From JAVBLQ01 sp031553435 (lineage in GTDB: Bacteria; Bacteroidota; Bacteroidia; Bacteroidales; Azobacteroidaceae), in the NCBI GenBank assembly GCA_031553435.1, contig JAVBLQ010000065.1, positions 1-64,000 of the forward strand: a stretch of DNA of 64,000 bases, in the 5' to 3' direction. Below, piece after piece: positions 25,703-34,800 of the stretch. Under the pieces are notes generated by a model. That model was not told the origin of the DNA and ran no database searches. It saw only the letters and a list, made by a program, of their open reading frames with translations. Both the position numbers and the translations under genes were made by a program. Numbering within the stretch: position 1 is the stretch's first letter; each line of letters begins with the position of its first letter.

Positions 25703-27199
25703 ATGAGTCAGAAAAACAATAAACTTGATCCGCGAAAATACATGGAACTTGCTATACAAGAAATGTATAAATCCATATCGGAACATTCGGACAGAAATGA
25801 TCCTAAGGTGGGAGCTGTCTTAGTTTCTCAAAATGGAGAATTATTAGGAACTGCTTTTAGAGGAGAATTACGTTTAGGAGATCATGCTGAATTTACTTTA
25901 ATAGAACGAAAATTTGTAAATGAAGATTTATCCGGGTGTAAAATATTTGCTACTCTTGAGCCTTGTTTTCATAGAAATCCTCCTAAATCCGGTTGTTCAA
26001 AAAGAATAGTAAGAGCACGTATCAGTGAAGTTTGGATCGGCATTGAAGATCCTGATCCTAAAGCAGACAGGAAAGGAATTCAATATATGATGGATCATGG
26101 GATTAAAGTACATATGTTTGATCGAGATCTGCAACAGGAAATTGAGAAAGCAAATATCCAATTTATAAAAGAAGCAAGACAAAGAGCCAAAATAAAGAAA
26201 GATGATGAGGAAAAAGCTCTTACACCCTTTGATAATCCGGAAATAAATGCAAACTTGGAAATGTTTTCCAAAGAAGCACTTAATTTATATTTAGTTAGAT
26301 CTAAGAGTCAATTGAGTGTTGATTCTAAAGAATTTCAACAAGAGCTTTATCAATTAGGATTACTTGAAAATAAAGATGATGGACTAGTTCCGACTGGATA
26401 TGGAATTTTGCTTTTTGGTGAAAAACCTAGAAATTTGTATCCGCAAGCGTCTGTAAAGGCAAAGGTTGATTATGGAGATGGAAGTATGGACGTGGAAAGT
26501 TTTGACGATTCTTTAGTTTTGATGCCTGAGAAAATAGAAAGTTGGTTGAAGAAAGTATTGCCGGAAAGTATCGATCGAAGTTCTTTTGTTAAAGAAAGAA
26601 AAAATATCTATCCTATTGAGGTTATCAGGGAAGCAGTTATTAACGCAATTGTTCATCGTGATTATACTAAATCAGAAGCGAAAATTCAATTAAACATAAC
26701 TCCTGAAAAAATAGAAATAAGTAGTCCGGGATTGCCGATAGAGCCCATAACTATAAATGATTTGAAAGCATTTAGAGCCCCTTCTCTGAGTAGAAATCCA
26801 AAAATTACTTATATCTTTAATGAAATGGAGTATGTGGAAGAAGCCGGAATCGGAATGGACACTTATCGCTCATTAAGAGAAAAATATAATTTACCGTTAC
26901 CTATTATTACCTACAAAGATCCTTATGTGTCTGTTGTTTTTCCCCGGACTGTGGAAGCCATAAGTAAGATAGGTGATAATGAAATTATGTCAGCACTCAA
27001 TACTAAAGAATTAGAAGGACTTGATTTTATCCGTCAGAATGGCACTGTAAGTAAAAAAGAATATGCAAATCATTTTGGAATAAATGAGAAGACAGCACAA
27101 CGACATCTTTCTAAAATGAGAGAATTAGGTATTGTTATTACAAATGGGGAAAATGAAAAATCTCCTAATCTTAGATATTTGATTAATGATAATATTTAA
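25703..27199 (+). CDS. deaminase-like + HATPase + winged-helix fusion protein
   Basis: 498 residues, three parts. Residues 1-160 form a CDA/RibD-type deaminase domain with HAE (61-63) and PCFHRNPPKSGC (Cys88, Cys98), a complete zinc and catalytic set. Residues about 190-415 form a COG2865-type ATP-binding region with REAVINAIVHRDY (N-box near 309-321), KIEISSPG and EEAGIGM. Residues about 435-480 are a winged helix (GTVSKKEYANHFGINEKTAQRHL). COG2865 proteins usually carry an AlbA/Schlafen-like domain in front, here replaced by the deaminase. It interrupts murG-murC, and paired 35-bp repeats follow it. Role unknown; regulation or phage defence are possibilities only. Confidence 0.75.
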   Translation: MSQKNNKLDPRKYMELAIQEMYKSISEHSDRNDPKVGAVLVSQNGELLGTAFRGELRLGDHAEFTLIERKFVNEDLSGCKIFATLEPCFHRNPPKSGCSKRIVRARISEVWIGIEDPDPKADRKGIQYMMDHGIKVHMFDRDLQQEIEKANIQFIKEARQRAKIKKDDEEKALTPFDNPEINANLEMFSKEALNLYLVRSKSQLSVDSKEFQQELYQLGLLENKDDGLVPTGYGILLFGEKPRNLYPQASVKAKVDYGDGSMDVESFDDSLVLMPEKIESWLKKVLPESIDRSSFVKERKNIYPIEVIREAVINAIVHRDYTKSEAKIQLNITPEKIEISSPGLPIEPITINDLKAFRAPSLSRNPKITYIFNEMEYVEEAGIGMDTYRSLREKYNLPLPIITYKDPYVSVVFPRTVEAISKIGDNEIMSALNTKELEGLDFIRQNGTVSKKEYANHFGINEKTAQRHLSKMRELGIVITNGENEKSPNLRYLINDNI

Positions 27200-27295
27200 C
27201 ATGGACATAAAGATGGACATTGTGTCCATGTTGAAGATGTAGATGAAAGAAAAAGGAAAGAACATGGACATAAAGATGGACATTGTGTCCATGTT
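27198..27295. repeat. two perfect 35-bp palindromic repeats after the fusion gene
   Basis: The same 35-bp unit occurs at 27198-27232 and 27261-27295, 63 bp apart (nine heptamers). Each unit begins AACATGGACA and ends TGTCCATGTT, a 10-bp stem. The spacer continues in 7-bp purine-rich steps (GATGAAA, GAAAAAG). The first unit overlaps the last codon of the fusion gene. Confidence 0.7.
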
Positions 27296-27318
27296 ATAAG
27301 GTATAAATAGAAGAAAAA

Positions 27319-28731
27319 ATGAATATGAATCTCAACAACATAACCTCCCTCTACTTCATCGGCGCCGGCGGTATCGGCATGAGCGCCCTCATCCGTTATT
27401 TCCTTTCCAAAGGGAAACGGGTTGGCGGATACGACCGCACAGAATCTCAATTAACCCGTGAATTGAACAATGAAGGTGCAGAAATTCATTATGAAGACAA
27501 TATCTATTTAATCCCGGAAATCTATAAAAATAAAGAAGAAACATTGGTAGTCTTCACTCCGGCTGTTCCCAATGACCATTCCGAATTAACTTTTTTCCGT
27601 GAGAATAATTTCGAAATCCTTAAACGTGCACAATTACTGGGCGAAATTACTAAAACCAATCGCGGACTTTGCGTGGCCGGAACTCACGGAAAAACAACAA
27701 CTTCTTCGATGTTGGCTCATTTGTTAAAACAATCGCATGTGGATTGCAACGCATTTCTGGGTGGCATCCTGAAAAACTATGATAACAATCTTTTATTATC
27801 CGGTAAAAGCGATTTAACTGTCATAGAAGCCGATGAGTATGACCGCTCTTTTCATTGGCTGTCACCTTATATGGCTATCATCACTTCGGCAGATCCCGAT
27901 CATTTGGACATATATAAAACCGAAGAAGCCTATCGTGAAAGTTTCGAACACTTCACATCCCTCATTCGCGAAGGTGGTGTTTTATTGATGAAACAAGGAA
28001 TCAACATCACTCCTCAACTAAAACAAAAAGTAAAATTATATACCTATTCCGGTGTAACCAACCCCCTTCCTTTTGGGGAAGACCGGGGTAGGGTGTTTTT
28101 CCCCGAAAACATTCGCATCGCCAACGGCGAAATCCATTTCGATTTCATCACTCCAACCGAAAAAATTGAGAATGTCCAACTTGGTGTTCCCGTAAAAATC
28201 AATATAGAAAATGCTGTTGCTGCTATGGCTATTGCCTGGCTAAATGGAGTTACTGCCGAAGAGTTAAAAGCAGGGATAGCCTCATTTCTAGGCCCCAAGC
28301 GTCGGTTTGATTTTCATTTAAAAACAGATAAAATTGTTTTGATCGATGATTATGCCCATCATCCGGAAGAATTGAAAGCGAGCATATCTTCAGTCAAAGA
28401 ACTGTATCCCGACCGGAAATTAACAACTATTTTTCAGCCGCATTTATATTCCCGGACAAATGATTTTTACAAAGAATTTGCAGAAGCATTGTCTTTGTCG
28501 GACGAAGTCATTTTGCTCGATATTTATCCTGCCCGCGAAAAACCGATTCCCGGAGTGACATCCCAATTGATTTTAGATCATGTAAATATTATGAAAAAAA
28601 GTATTTGTAATAAAAACGATTTGGTTCACCATATGGAAAACAATCATTATGATGTTGTTTTGATGGCCGGAGCCGGTGATATCGAACTACTGCTTTCACT
28701 CGTAAAAGAAATGTTGCAAAGAAAATGCTAA
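27319..28731 (+). CDS. murC: UDP-MurNAc:L-alanine ligase MurC
   Basis: 470 residues. N-terminal GAGGIGMSALIRYFL, ATP loop GTHGKTTTSSML, EADEYDRSFHWL and DDYAHHPEELKAS are the MurC motifs. A second ATG two codons in is equally possible. Adds the first amino acid to UDP-MurNAc in the cytoplasm. Its last 7 bases overlap ftsQ. Confidence 0.95.
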   Translation: MNMNLNNITSLYFIGAGGIGMSALIRYFLSKGKRVGGYDRTESQLTRELNNEGAEIHYEDNIYLIPEIYKNKEETLVVFTPAVPNDHSELTFFRENNFEILKRAQLLGEITKTNRGLCVAGTHGKTTTSSMLAHLLKQSHVDCNAFLGGILKNYDNNLLLSGKSDLTVIEADEYDRSFHWLSPYMAIITSADPDHLDIYKTEEAYRESFEHFTSLIREGGVLLMKQGINITPQLKQKVKLYTYSGVTNPLPFGEDRGRVFFPENIRIANGEIHFDFITPTEKIENVQLGVPVKINIENAVAAMAIAWLNGVTAEELKAGIASFLGPKRRFDFHLKTDKIVLIDDYAHHPEELKASISSVKELYPDRKLTTIFQPHLYSRTNDFYKEFAEALSLSDEVILLDIYPAREKPIPGVTSQLILDHVNIMKKSICNKNDLVHHMENNHYDVVLMAGAGDIELLLSLVKEMLQRKC

Positions 28732-29462
28732 AAAAAATACTAATCATATTATTTGTATTCCTGTTGATCGGTTACATTTTGTTTCACATAATGTATCTGC
28801 ATAGGAAAAATAATGAAGGGGAAAAAGTATGTTCCGGAATTCAGGTAGCTGTACTTGATACCCTTGACCGGCATTTTGTTGACTCGAAAGATATTACTCA
28901 GATATTGAAAAGTGCAGGAATAAATCCTGTCGGGAAAAAATATAAAGACATAAATTCCGATTTAATAGAAAAAAAATTAGAAGAAAATAAACTGATCAAA
29001 AATGCCGAAGCCTATAAAACTACATCGGGAATCCTGAAAATAGAAGTCTATCAAAAAATCCCGTTGATGAGGATTTTCAGTACCAACGGAAATTATTTTA
29101 TCGACAACGAAGGAGGGTTTATGCCCAATGTGGGAGGGATCTCCGCATACCTGCCGGTAGCATCGGGAATGATAGAAAAAGATTTTGCAATGAAAGAGTT
29201 ATACAAATTTGCATTATTTTTGCAGAAAAATAAATTCTGGGATGCGCAAATTGAACAAATTTATGTTTACCCCAATAAAGAAATAGAATTGATTCCACGA
29301 GTAGGCGACCATCGTATCTTGTTAGGACGCATGGATAATTTCGAGGAAAAACTGAACAATTTGAAATTGTTATATGAAAAAGGACTTGGCGAAACCGGAT
29401 GGAATCGCTATGCTGTGATTAATCTCAAATATAAAAATCAGATAGTATGTACGAAGAAATGA
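28725..29462 (+). CDS. ftsQ: division protein FtsQ
   Basis: 245 residues: a basic start, one transmembrane helix (ILIILFVFLLIGYILFHIMYL), then a periplasmic region with a POTRA-like part (VDSKDITQILKSAGINPVGK) and an FtsQ beta domain (IPLMRIFSTNGNYFIDNEG, with the FYVDxxG-like strand). Overlap with murC and position before ftsA support the call. It scaffolds FtsL/FtsB at the septum. Confidence 0.9.
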   Translation: MLKKILIILFVFLLIGYILFHIMYLHRKNNEGEKVCSGIQVAVLDTLDRHFVDSKDITQILKSAGINPVGKKYKDINSDLIEKKLEENKLIKNAEAYKTTSGILKIEVYQKIPLMRIFSTNGNYFIDNEGGFMPNVGGISAYLPVASGMIEKDFAMKELYKFALFLQKNKFWDAQIEQIYVYPNKEIELIPRVGDHRILLGRMDNFEEKLNNLKLLYEKGLGETGWNRYAVINLKYKNQIVCTKK

Positions 29463-29466
29463 AGAT

Positions 29467-30789
29467 ATGGAACAACCAACATACATTGCCGCAATAGACT
29501 TAGGTACGTCGAAAATCCAACTCATGGTCGGAAAGAAAAATGAGCGGGGAGAAATCACCATCGTTGCTTCCGAACAAGAAGATGCGGATGTTTGTATTCG
29601 CAGAGGATGTATTTACAATGTTGAACGGACATCAACAAAAGTCCTCAATCTCATGCGATCTGTCAATAAACAGAAAGATCCTGTTATTGAGAAGGTCTAT
29701 GTAGGTTTGGGAGGACAATCTCTCAGACTAGTCGAACATTCTATGATCAGAGACTTGGACCAGGATACCGTCATCACACATTCGTTGATACAATCTCTTA
29801 CGGATGAATGTAGAATGTTCAGACCCGATTTTGCCGAAATATTGGAAATCGTTTATCCCGAATATTATCTGGACGGAAAATATGAACAAAATCCGATCGG
29901 GATCCAATGCTCTAAGATTGAGGTGAAATTTAAAATCATTGTTGGGCGTCCTTCTCTTAAAAGAACACTCACAAGATGCATTTCTGAAAGATCACGCCTG
30001 ACAATTGCCGGATATATCATATCACCTTTGGCAACAGCAGAAGCTGTCCTTACCAATCGTGAAAAAGATTTAGGTTGTGCATTGGTTGAATTCGGAGCAG
30101 GAGTAACCTATGTTTCCATCTATAAAAACAAAGTACTGAAATATCTTGTTACCATACCCTTGGGCGGAAGTACAATCACAAAAGATATTTGCGGACTGAA
30201 TGTTACGGAAAAAGAAGCCGAACAACTGAAAATAAAATATGGAAGCGCCATTTTGGACATCGATCCCAAAGATCAGGAAGAAGCGGATAAAACAGCCGAA
30301 GATTTATTAGTATCACAGAAAATAGATCTTTATCAACTGAACAATATCATCGAAGCCCGTGTTGATGAAATTCTGGCCAATGTAATCAATCAGGTCGAAC
30401 TTTCCGGATTTTCCAAACAATTGGGAGCCGGGATCATTATAACCGGAGGCGGAGTCGAATTGAAAAATCTTTTCAAATCCATCATGCAAAAAACAGGATC
30501 GGAAATCAGGATAGCATCTCTGCACGAAGGTACAAACGCCCAAATCATTGGAATGTTGGCGCTTGGCACAGAAAACTGTGCAGCTAAACCTGTTGTTATC
30601 GAAAAAGCAAAGCCGGAACCTCAACAGGAAAACCTTTTTGCCGAAGAAGAAATCGAAGAAGTGCAGCCTCCTGTCCGGCAACCGGAAACACGTAAAGAAA
30701 AGAAACAAAGTTCCGGACTTTTCGGTGGCTTAAAGAGAAAATTTGATGGCTTCTCCAAATCATTATTTGAGGAAGAAGACGAAGAATGA
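29467..30789 (+). CDS. ftsA: FtsA, actin-like membrane tether of FtsZ
   Basis: 440 residues. Actin-fold motifs: AAIDLGTSKIQLMVG (phosphate 1), VEFGAGVTYVSIYKN (phosphate 2) and IIITGGGVELKNL (adenosine). A Pro/Glu-rich linker (about 375-410) leads to a C-terminal amphipathic helix in GLFGGLKRKFDGFSKSLFEE that would bind the membrane. Starts 4 bp after ftsQ. Confidence 0.94.
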   Translation: MEQPTYIAAIDLGTSKIQLMVGKKNERGEITIVASEQEDADVCIRRGCIYNVERTSTKVLNLMRSVNKQKDPVIEKVYVGLGGQSLRLVEHSMIRDLDQDTVITHSLIQSLTDECRMFRPDFAEILEIVYPEYYLDGKYEQNPIGIQCSKIEVKFKIIVGRPSLKRTLTRCISERSRLTIAGYIISPLATAEAVLTNREKDLGCALVEFGAGVTYVSIYKNKVLKYLVTIPLGGSTITKDICGLNVTEKEAEQLKIKYGSAILDIDPKDQEEADKTAEDLLVSQKIDLYQLNNIIEARVDEILANVINQVELSGFSKQLGAGIIITGGGVELKNLFKSIMQKTGSEIRIASLHEGTNAQIIGMLALGTENCAAKPVVIEKAKPEPQQENLFAEEEIEEVQPPVRQPETRKEKKQSSGLFGGLKRKFDGFSKSLFEEEDEE

Positions 30790-30810
30790 TAATTCCTAAT
30801 TCAAAAGAAT

Positions 30811-32145
30811 ATGGACGATAGTATTTTAAGTTTCGATTACCCAACCTCAACCCCATCCATCATCAAAGTTATCGGAGTTGGAGGTGGTGGAGGAAACGCT
30901 GTTACCCACATGTTTCGTGAGGGAATACATGACGTGACTTTTGTCCTGTGCAATACAGATAATCAGGCATTGCTGAAAAGCGAAGTGCCTACCAAACTGC
31001 AATTGGGGAAACGGATAACAGAAGGCCTGGGAGCAGGAAACAAACCCGAAAAAGCCAGACTTGCAGCAGAAGAAAGCGCAAAAGATATCCAGAAACTACT
31101 GGACGACGGAACCAAAATGGTCTTCATCACCGCCGGAATGGGAGGTGGAACCGGAACCGGAGCCGCACCAGTTATCGCCAAGATAGCAAAGGATATGGAC
31201 ATCCTCACTGTGGGAATTGTCACCATCCCTTTTTTATTTGAAGGCGAAAGAAAAATCTTGCAAGCGCTCAACGGTGTTGAAGAAATCAGTAGGAATGTAG
31301 ATGCCCTTCTGGTGATCAACAACGAACGACTGAGAGAAATCTATCAGGATCTTACAGTCCTGAACGCTTTCGGTAAAGCCGATGACACGCTAACTATCGC
31401 AGCTAAGAGCATCGCCGAAATCATCACATTGCCGGGCCATGTCAATCTCGACTTCGCAGATGTGCATACCATCCTGAAAAATGGAGGCGTTGCCATCATG
31501 AGTAGCGGATTGGGAAGAGGTGAAAACCGTGTGGCTAAAGCCATTGAAGAAGCTTTGAATTCTCCGTTGTTAAACAATAACGATATTTTCAGTGCAAAGA
31601 AAATCCTGTTGAATATCTCATTCAGCCAGTCAACCCCATTGATGATGGAAGAAATGAATGAAGTCAATGATTTCATGGCGAAATTCGACAAAGACATCGA
31701 AGTGATCTGGGGAACTGCAGTGAACGACGATTTGGCTGATAATGCAAAAATGACCATATTAGCCACCGGATTCGGTGTCAGCAGCATTCCGATGATGGAT
31801 AAAAAAGGCCATTTCGATAGGGAAACCGAATACAGGAAACAACTCGAATCGGATGCTCTGAAAGAAGAAAAAGCAATGCAGGATGCTATCCTGATCAAGA
31901 AATATTATAAAGAAAAAGTTCCGGGAACCGGTAAAATCACCCGTCCGAAGCCCCATATTTTTACAATGGAACAATTAGACGAAGACAACCTGATTGAATT
32001 GATTGTAAATAATCCGGCATACAACCGGGATCCGAAAATTGTGGCTCGTCTTTTAAGTGATAGAATAAAAAAATCGGGAGAAGATACTTTCAGAAATAAA
32101 AATAAAGAAAAAGAATCTTCTGAACCTGGAATAATTACTTTTTAA
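30811..32145 (+). CDS. ftsZ: FtsZ, tubulin-like division GTPase
   Basis: 444 residues. Tubulin signature GGGTGTGAAPVIA near residue 112, VIGVGGGGGNAVTHM at the N-terminus, and NNDIFSAKKILLNIS in the C-terminal domain. The tail carries Bacteroidota-typical NPAYNRDPKIVARLL and ends EPGIITF, a possible conserved peptide for FtsA binding. Last gene of the dcw cluster; a hairpin follows. Confidence 0.95.
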   Translation: MDDSILSFDYPTSTPSIIKVIGVGGGGGNAVTHMFREGIHDVTFVLCNTDNQALLKSEVPTKLQLGKRITEGLGAGNKPEKARLAAEESAKDIQKLLDDGTKMVFITAGMGGGTGTGAAPVIAKIAKDMDILTVGIVTIPFLFEGERKILQALNGVEEISRNVDALLVINNERLREIYQDLTVLNAFGKADDTLTIAAKSIAEIITLPGHVNLDFADVHTILKNGGVAIMSSGLGRGENRVAKAIEEALNSPLLNNNDIFSAKKILLNISFSQSTPLMMEEMNEVNDFMAKFDKDIEVIWGTAVNDDLADNAKMTILATGFGVSSIPMMDKKGHFDRETEYRKQLESDALKEEKAMQDAILIKKYYKEKVPGTGKITRPKPHIFTMEQLDEDNLIELIVNNPAYNRDPKIVARLLSDRIKKSGEDTFRNKNKEKESSEPGIITF

Positions 32146-32147
32146 TG

Positions 32148-32189
32148 GTGAATAGTGAATAAATGACAGTTGAATTGTTCACTATTCAC
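32148..32189. terminator. heptad hairpin after ftsZ, probable cluster end
   Basis: Perfect 12-bp arms GTGAATAGTGAA (32148-32159) and TTCACTATTCAC (32178-32189), with GTGAATA repeated at 7-bp spacing. Followed by AT-rich sequence but no clean U-tract. Almost the same arm sequence is found after murE. Confidence 0.5.
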
Positions 32190-32205
32190 TTTATAAAAAA
32201 ACTAT

Positions 32206-33150
32206 ATGAAATTTCTTGAACGCGCATTTGATCAACAGAATCAATTTTGGAAGTACTTACTAACTTTTTTGGGATCCTTTTTTGGAGGCCAGATAATAGG
32301 TTGCATTCCATTATTCTTTATTTTAATTGTTAAAGTTGCCTCAAGCAATGGAGATATTGCTTTAAATCCCGATAATATGATGGATTTCACGGGGTTGGGA
32401 ATCTCTAAAAACTGGAGTTTGTTTTTAATGATGCTTGCTCCGGCTTGTTGCCTGTTATTATTAATTCTTCTGGTCAAAGCTTTTCATAAAAGAACGTTTT
32501 CTGAAACCGTCAACGGAACAAAAAAAATACGGACTAATCGTTGTTTGATGGGAGCATTGGTATGGGGAATATTGATGGTTATATATTTAGTGGCAGATCA
32601 TATAATCAATCCGGGAAATTATAACCTGCAATTCAACCTGACAAAATTTATTCCTTTACTTTTTATATCCATCATTTTGATTCCCTTGCAAACAACTTTT
32701 GAGGAATTATTATTCAGGGGATATCTGGCTCAGGGAGTTGCTGTCTGGACAAAAAATCGGTGGTTAGCTATTCTTATTCCCGGTTTCATATTCGGATTAA
32801 TCCACAGTTTCAATCCGGAAGTGAAAGAATTTGGTTTCTGGGCTACAATGCCTCAATATATTTTCTTCGGACTCCTTTTCGGATTTGTTGCAGTATTAGA
32901 TGATGGCATTGAACTGTCCATGGGCATGCATGCCGTAAATAATGTTTTCCTGTCTTTATTTATAACAAGTAAATCCTCTGTACTTCAGACAGATGCAGTA
33001 TTTGAGCAGATTAACATTAATCCGTCCAAAGAAACCTTGGTTTTGGTAATAATGGGAATTATTGCTGTAATCTATTTTGCCTGGAAATACAAATGGAATT
33101 TAGGCATCTTAAACACAAAAATCGAAAAGCAAATAGAGGAAAATATATAA
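32206..33150 (+). CDS. CPBP-family intramembrane metalloprotease
   Basis: 314 residues with about eight transmembrane segments. The Abi/CPBP motifs are present: EELLFRGYLAQ (EExxxR, near 166), FGLIHSFNPE (FxxxH) and GMHAVNNVFLSLF (HxxxN/D). Family members are Rce1-like glutamate proteases in the inner membrane; substrate unknown. Separated from ftsZ by the hairpin. Confidence 0.87.
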   Translation: MKFLERAFDQQNQFWKYLLTFLGSFFGGQIIGCIPLFFILIVKVASSNGDIALNPDNMMDFTGLGISKNWSLFLMMLAPACCLLLLILLVKAFHKRTFSETVNGTKKIRTNRCLMGALVWGILMVIYLVADHIINPGNYNLQFNLTKFIPLLFISIILIPLQTTFEELLFRGYLAQGVAVWTKNRWLAILIPGFIFGLIHSFNPEVKEFGFWATMPQYIFFGLLFGFVAVLDDGIELSMGMHAVNNVFLSLFITSKSSVLQTDAVFEQININPSKETLVLVIMGIIAVIYFAWKYKWNLGILNTKIEKQIEENI

Positions 33151-33189
33151 TCTGAAATCCATCGTCCATTGAAAAATTATCACTTTTTA

Positions 33190-33220
33190 TTTGTAATTTC
33201 AAAAATAATGTTTTCCTTTG
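33190..33220 (+). promoter_or_regulatory. promoter for the trp leader
   Basis: TTTG at 33190-33193 and TTCCTTTG at 33213-33220 (one mismatch to TAnnTTTG) are 19 bp apart, the usual Bacteroidota spacing. Transcription would start near 33227, just before the leader peptide ATG at 33243. Confidence 0.5.
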
Positions 33221-33242
33221 TGCCATATTTATAACAAAAGAG

Positions 33243-33293
33243 ATGAAAAGTATAGTTTTAACTAATAATTGGTGGTGGTTGTATCGATCTTAG
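33243..33293 (+). CDS. trpL: trp leader peptide (16 aa, three consecutive Trp)
   Basis: A 16-codon frame reads MKSIVLTNNWWWLYRS and stops at TAG 33291-33293. Three adjacent TGG codons near the end are the hallmark of a tryptophan attenuator. It ends 48 bp before a strong terminator and lies 180 bp upstream of a tryptophan-synthase beta-like gene. Not a shadow of any larger frame. Confidence 0.85.
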   Translation: MKSIVLTNNWWWLYRS

Positions 33294-33294
33294 C

Positions 33295-33373
33295 AAGGTG
33301 GATGCTCCATTCGTATGTTTTTAGTTGAACATAAAATATAGAACCGTAGGAATCCACTTCCTGCGGTTTTTTA
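33295..33373 (+). terminator. trp attenuator: antiterminator and rho-independent terminator
   Basis: Terminator: arms AACCGTAGGAA (33342-33352) and TTCCTGCGGTT (33358-33368), 11 bp with one G-T pair and a 5-base loop, followed by a T-rich tract. Antiterminator: GTGGAT (33298-33303), just after the leader stop, is exactly complementary to ATCCAC (33352-33357), which includes the terminator loop and the top of its stem. Ribosome stalling at the Trp codons would leave GTGGAT free to pair and prevent termination. Confidence 0.8.
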
Positions 33374-33422
33374 TTTTTACGGAATCCAATCTTTTAAAAA
33401 TAAGTTTAACATCAAAAATAAA

Positions 33423-34799
33423 ATGATTATGAGTACTAGAACAAAAAGGTTTATCCTGCCCGAAAACGAGATTCCCGCTACATGGTATAATATTGTGGCC
33501 GATATGAAAAACAAGCCGATGCCAATGCTGAATCCGGGGACCAAACAACCATTGAAAGCCGAAGATTTGTATCCTCTTTTTGCAGAAGAACTGGCACGCC
33601 AGGAATTGAATCAAACCGACAGATTCATTGAAATACCGGAAGAAGTAAGGGAACTTTATAAAAATTATCGTTCTACTCCGCTTGTTCGTGCTTATGGCTT
33701 GGAAAAAGCGCTGGATACTCCGGCTCATATTTATTTCAAGAATGAAAGTGTCAGTCCGGTTGGTTCACATAAACTGAATTCAGCTTTGGCACAGGCATAT
33801 TATTGTAAAAAAGAAGGAGTTACCAATATTACTACAGAAACCGGAGCCGGTCAATGGGGAGCTGCTTTGTCTTATGCAGCTAAAGCTTTTGGGTTGGAAC
33901 TGGCAGTTTACATGGTAAAGATTAGTTATGAACAAAAACCTTATCGTCGCTCCATCATGCAGACATTTGGTGCTCAGGTAATAGCTTCGCCTTCAATGTC
34001 AACAAAAGCAGGTCGCAGGATTCTGACCGATCATCCCAATTATCAGGGAAGTTTGGGTACAGCAATTTCCGAAGCTGTTGAGTTAGCGATGCAAACACCG
34101 AATTGCAAATACACTTTGGGAAGTGTTTTGAATCATGTTGCTTTACATCAAACAATTATAGGTTTAGAAGCTGAAAAACAAATGGAAATGGCCGGAGAAT
34201 ATCCGGATGTTGTAGTAGCTTGTTTTGGTGGAGGTTCTAATTTTGCCGGAATCTCATTCCCTTTCCTTCGTCATAAAATATCAGGAGAAAAAAATACACG
34301 TTTTGTTGCGGCAGAGCCGGCCTCTTGTCCCAAACTCACCCGTGGTGTGTTTGAATATGACTTTGGAGATGAAGCAGGTTATACACCTCTTTTGCCGATG
34401 TTTACATTAGGGCATAATTTTTCACCTGCTCATATTCATGCCGGAGGCTTGCGCTATCACGGAGCCGGGACAATTGTCAGTCAATTATTGAGAGATAATT
34501 ACATAGAAGCAGTAGATATCAAACAATTGGATTCATTCAAAGCCGGAATTTTATTTTCTCAGACAGAGGGAATTATCCCTGCACCGGAGTCTTGCCATGC
34601 TATTGCAGCGACCATTAACGAAGCATTGAAAGCAAAGGAAGAAGGCAAACAAAAAACCATCCTGTTCAACTTGTCCGGTCATGGACTAATCGATATGACT
34701 GCTTACGATGCTTATTTATCCGATGATTTGACTAATTATGAATTGAAAGAAGAGGTCATTCAACAGAATATAAATCAGTTGGAGAAGATAGCACGATGA
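33423..34799 (+). CDS. trpB2: TrpB2-type tryptophan synthase beta chain
   Basis: 458 residues (ATG 33423; a second ATG at 33429 is equally likely). The length and N-terminal extension (PATWYNIVADM, then a proline-rich stretch) are those of the TrpB2 branch, not classical TrpB of about 400 residues. PLP lysine K117 in SPVGSHKLNSA, ETGAGQWG, and the phosphate loop FGGGSNFAGI are intact. Converts indole and serine to tryptophan. No trpA or other trp gene is adjacent. The upstream attenuator strongly supports a role in tryptophan supply. Confidence 0.9.
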   Translation: MIMSTRTKRFILPENEIPATWYNIVADMKNKPMPMLNPGTKQPLKAEDLYPLFAEELARQELNQTDRFIEIPEEVRELYKNYRSTPLVRAYGLEKALDTPAHIYFKNESVSPVGSHKLNSALAQAYYCKKEGVTNITTETGAGQWGAALSYAAKAFGLELAVYMVKISYEQKPYRRSIMQTFGAQVIASPSMSTKAGRRILTDHPNYQGSLGTAISEAVELAMQTPNCKYTLGSVLNHVALHQTIIGLEAEKQMEMAGEYPDVVVACFGGGSNFAGISFPFLRHKISGEKNTRFVAAEPASCPKLTRGVFEYDFGDEAGYTPLLPMFTLGHNFSPAHIHAGGLRYHGAGTIVSQLLRDNYIEAVDIKQLDSFKAGILFSQTEGIIPAPESCHAIAATINEALKAKEEGKQKTILFNLSGHGLIDMTAYDAYLSDDLTNYELKEEVIQQNINQLEKIAR

Positions 34800-34800
34800 A

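Noticed and set aside
21471..27295. CRISPR array
   Set aside because: Repeat units are 7 bp or paired palindromes without regular unique spacers, and no cas genes are present.
27196..27450. Minus-strand frame with a repeated WTQCPSLCPC segment
   Set aside because: The repetition comes from the 35-bp DNA repeats; it overlaps murC antisense and has no support.
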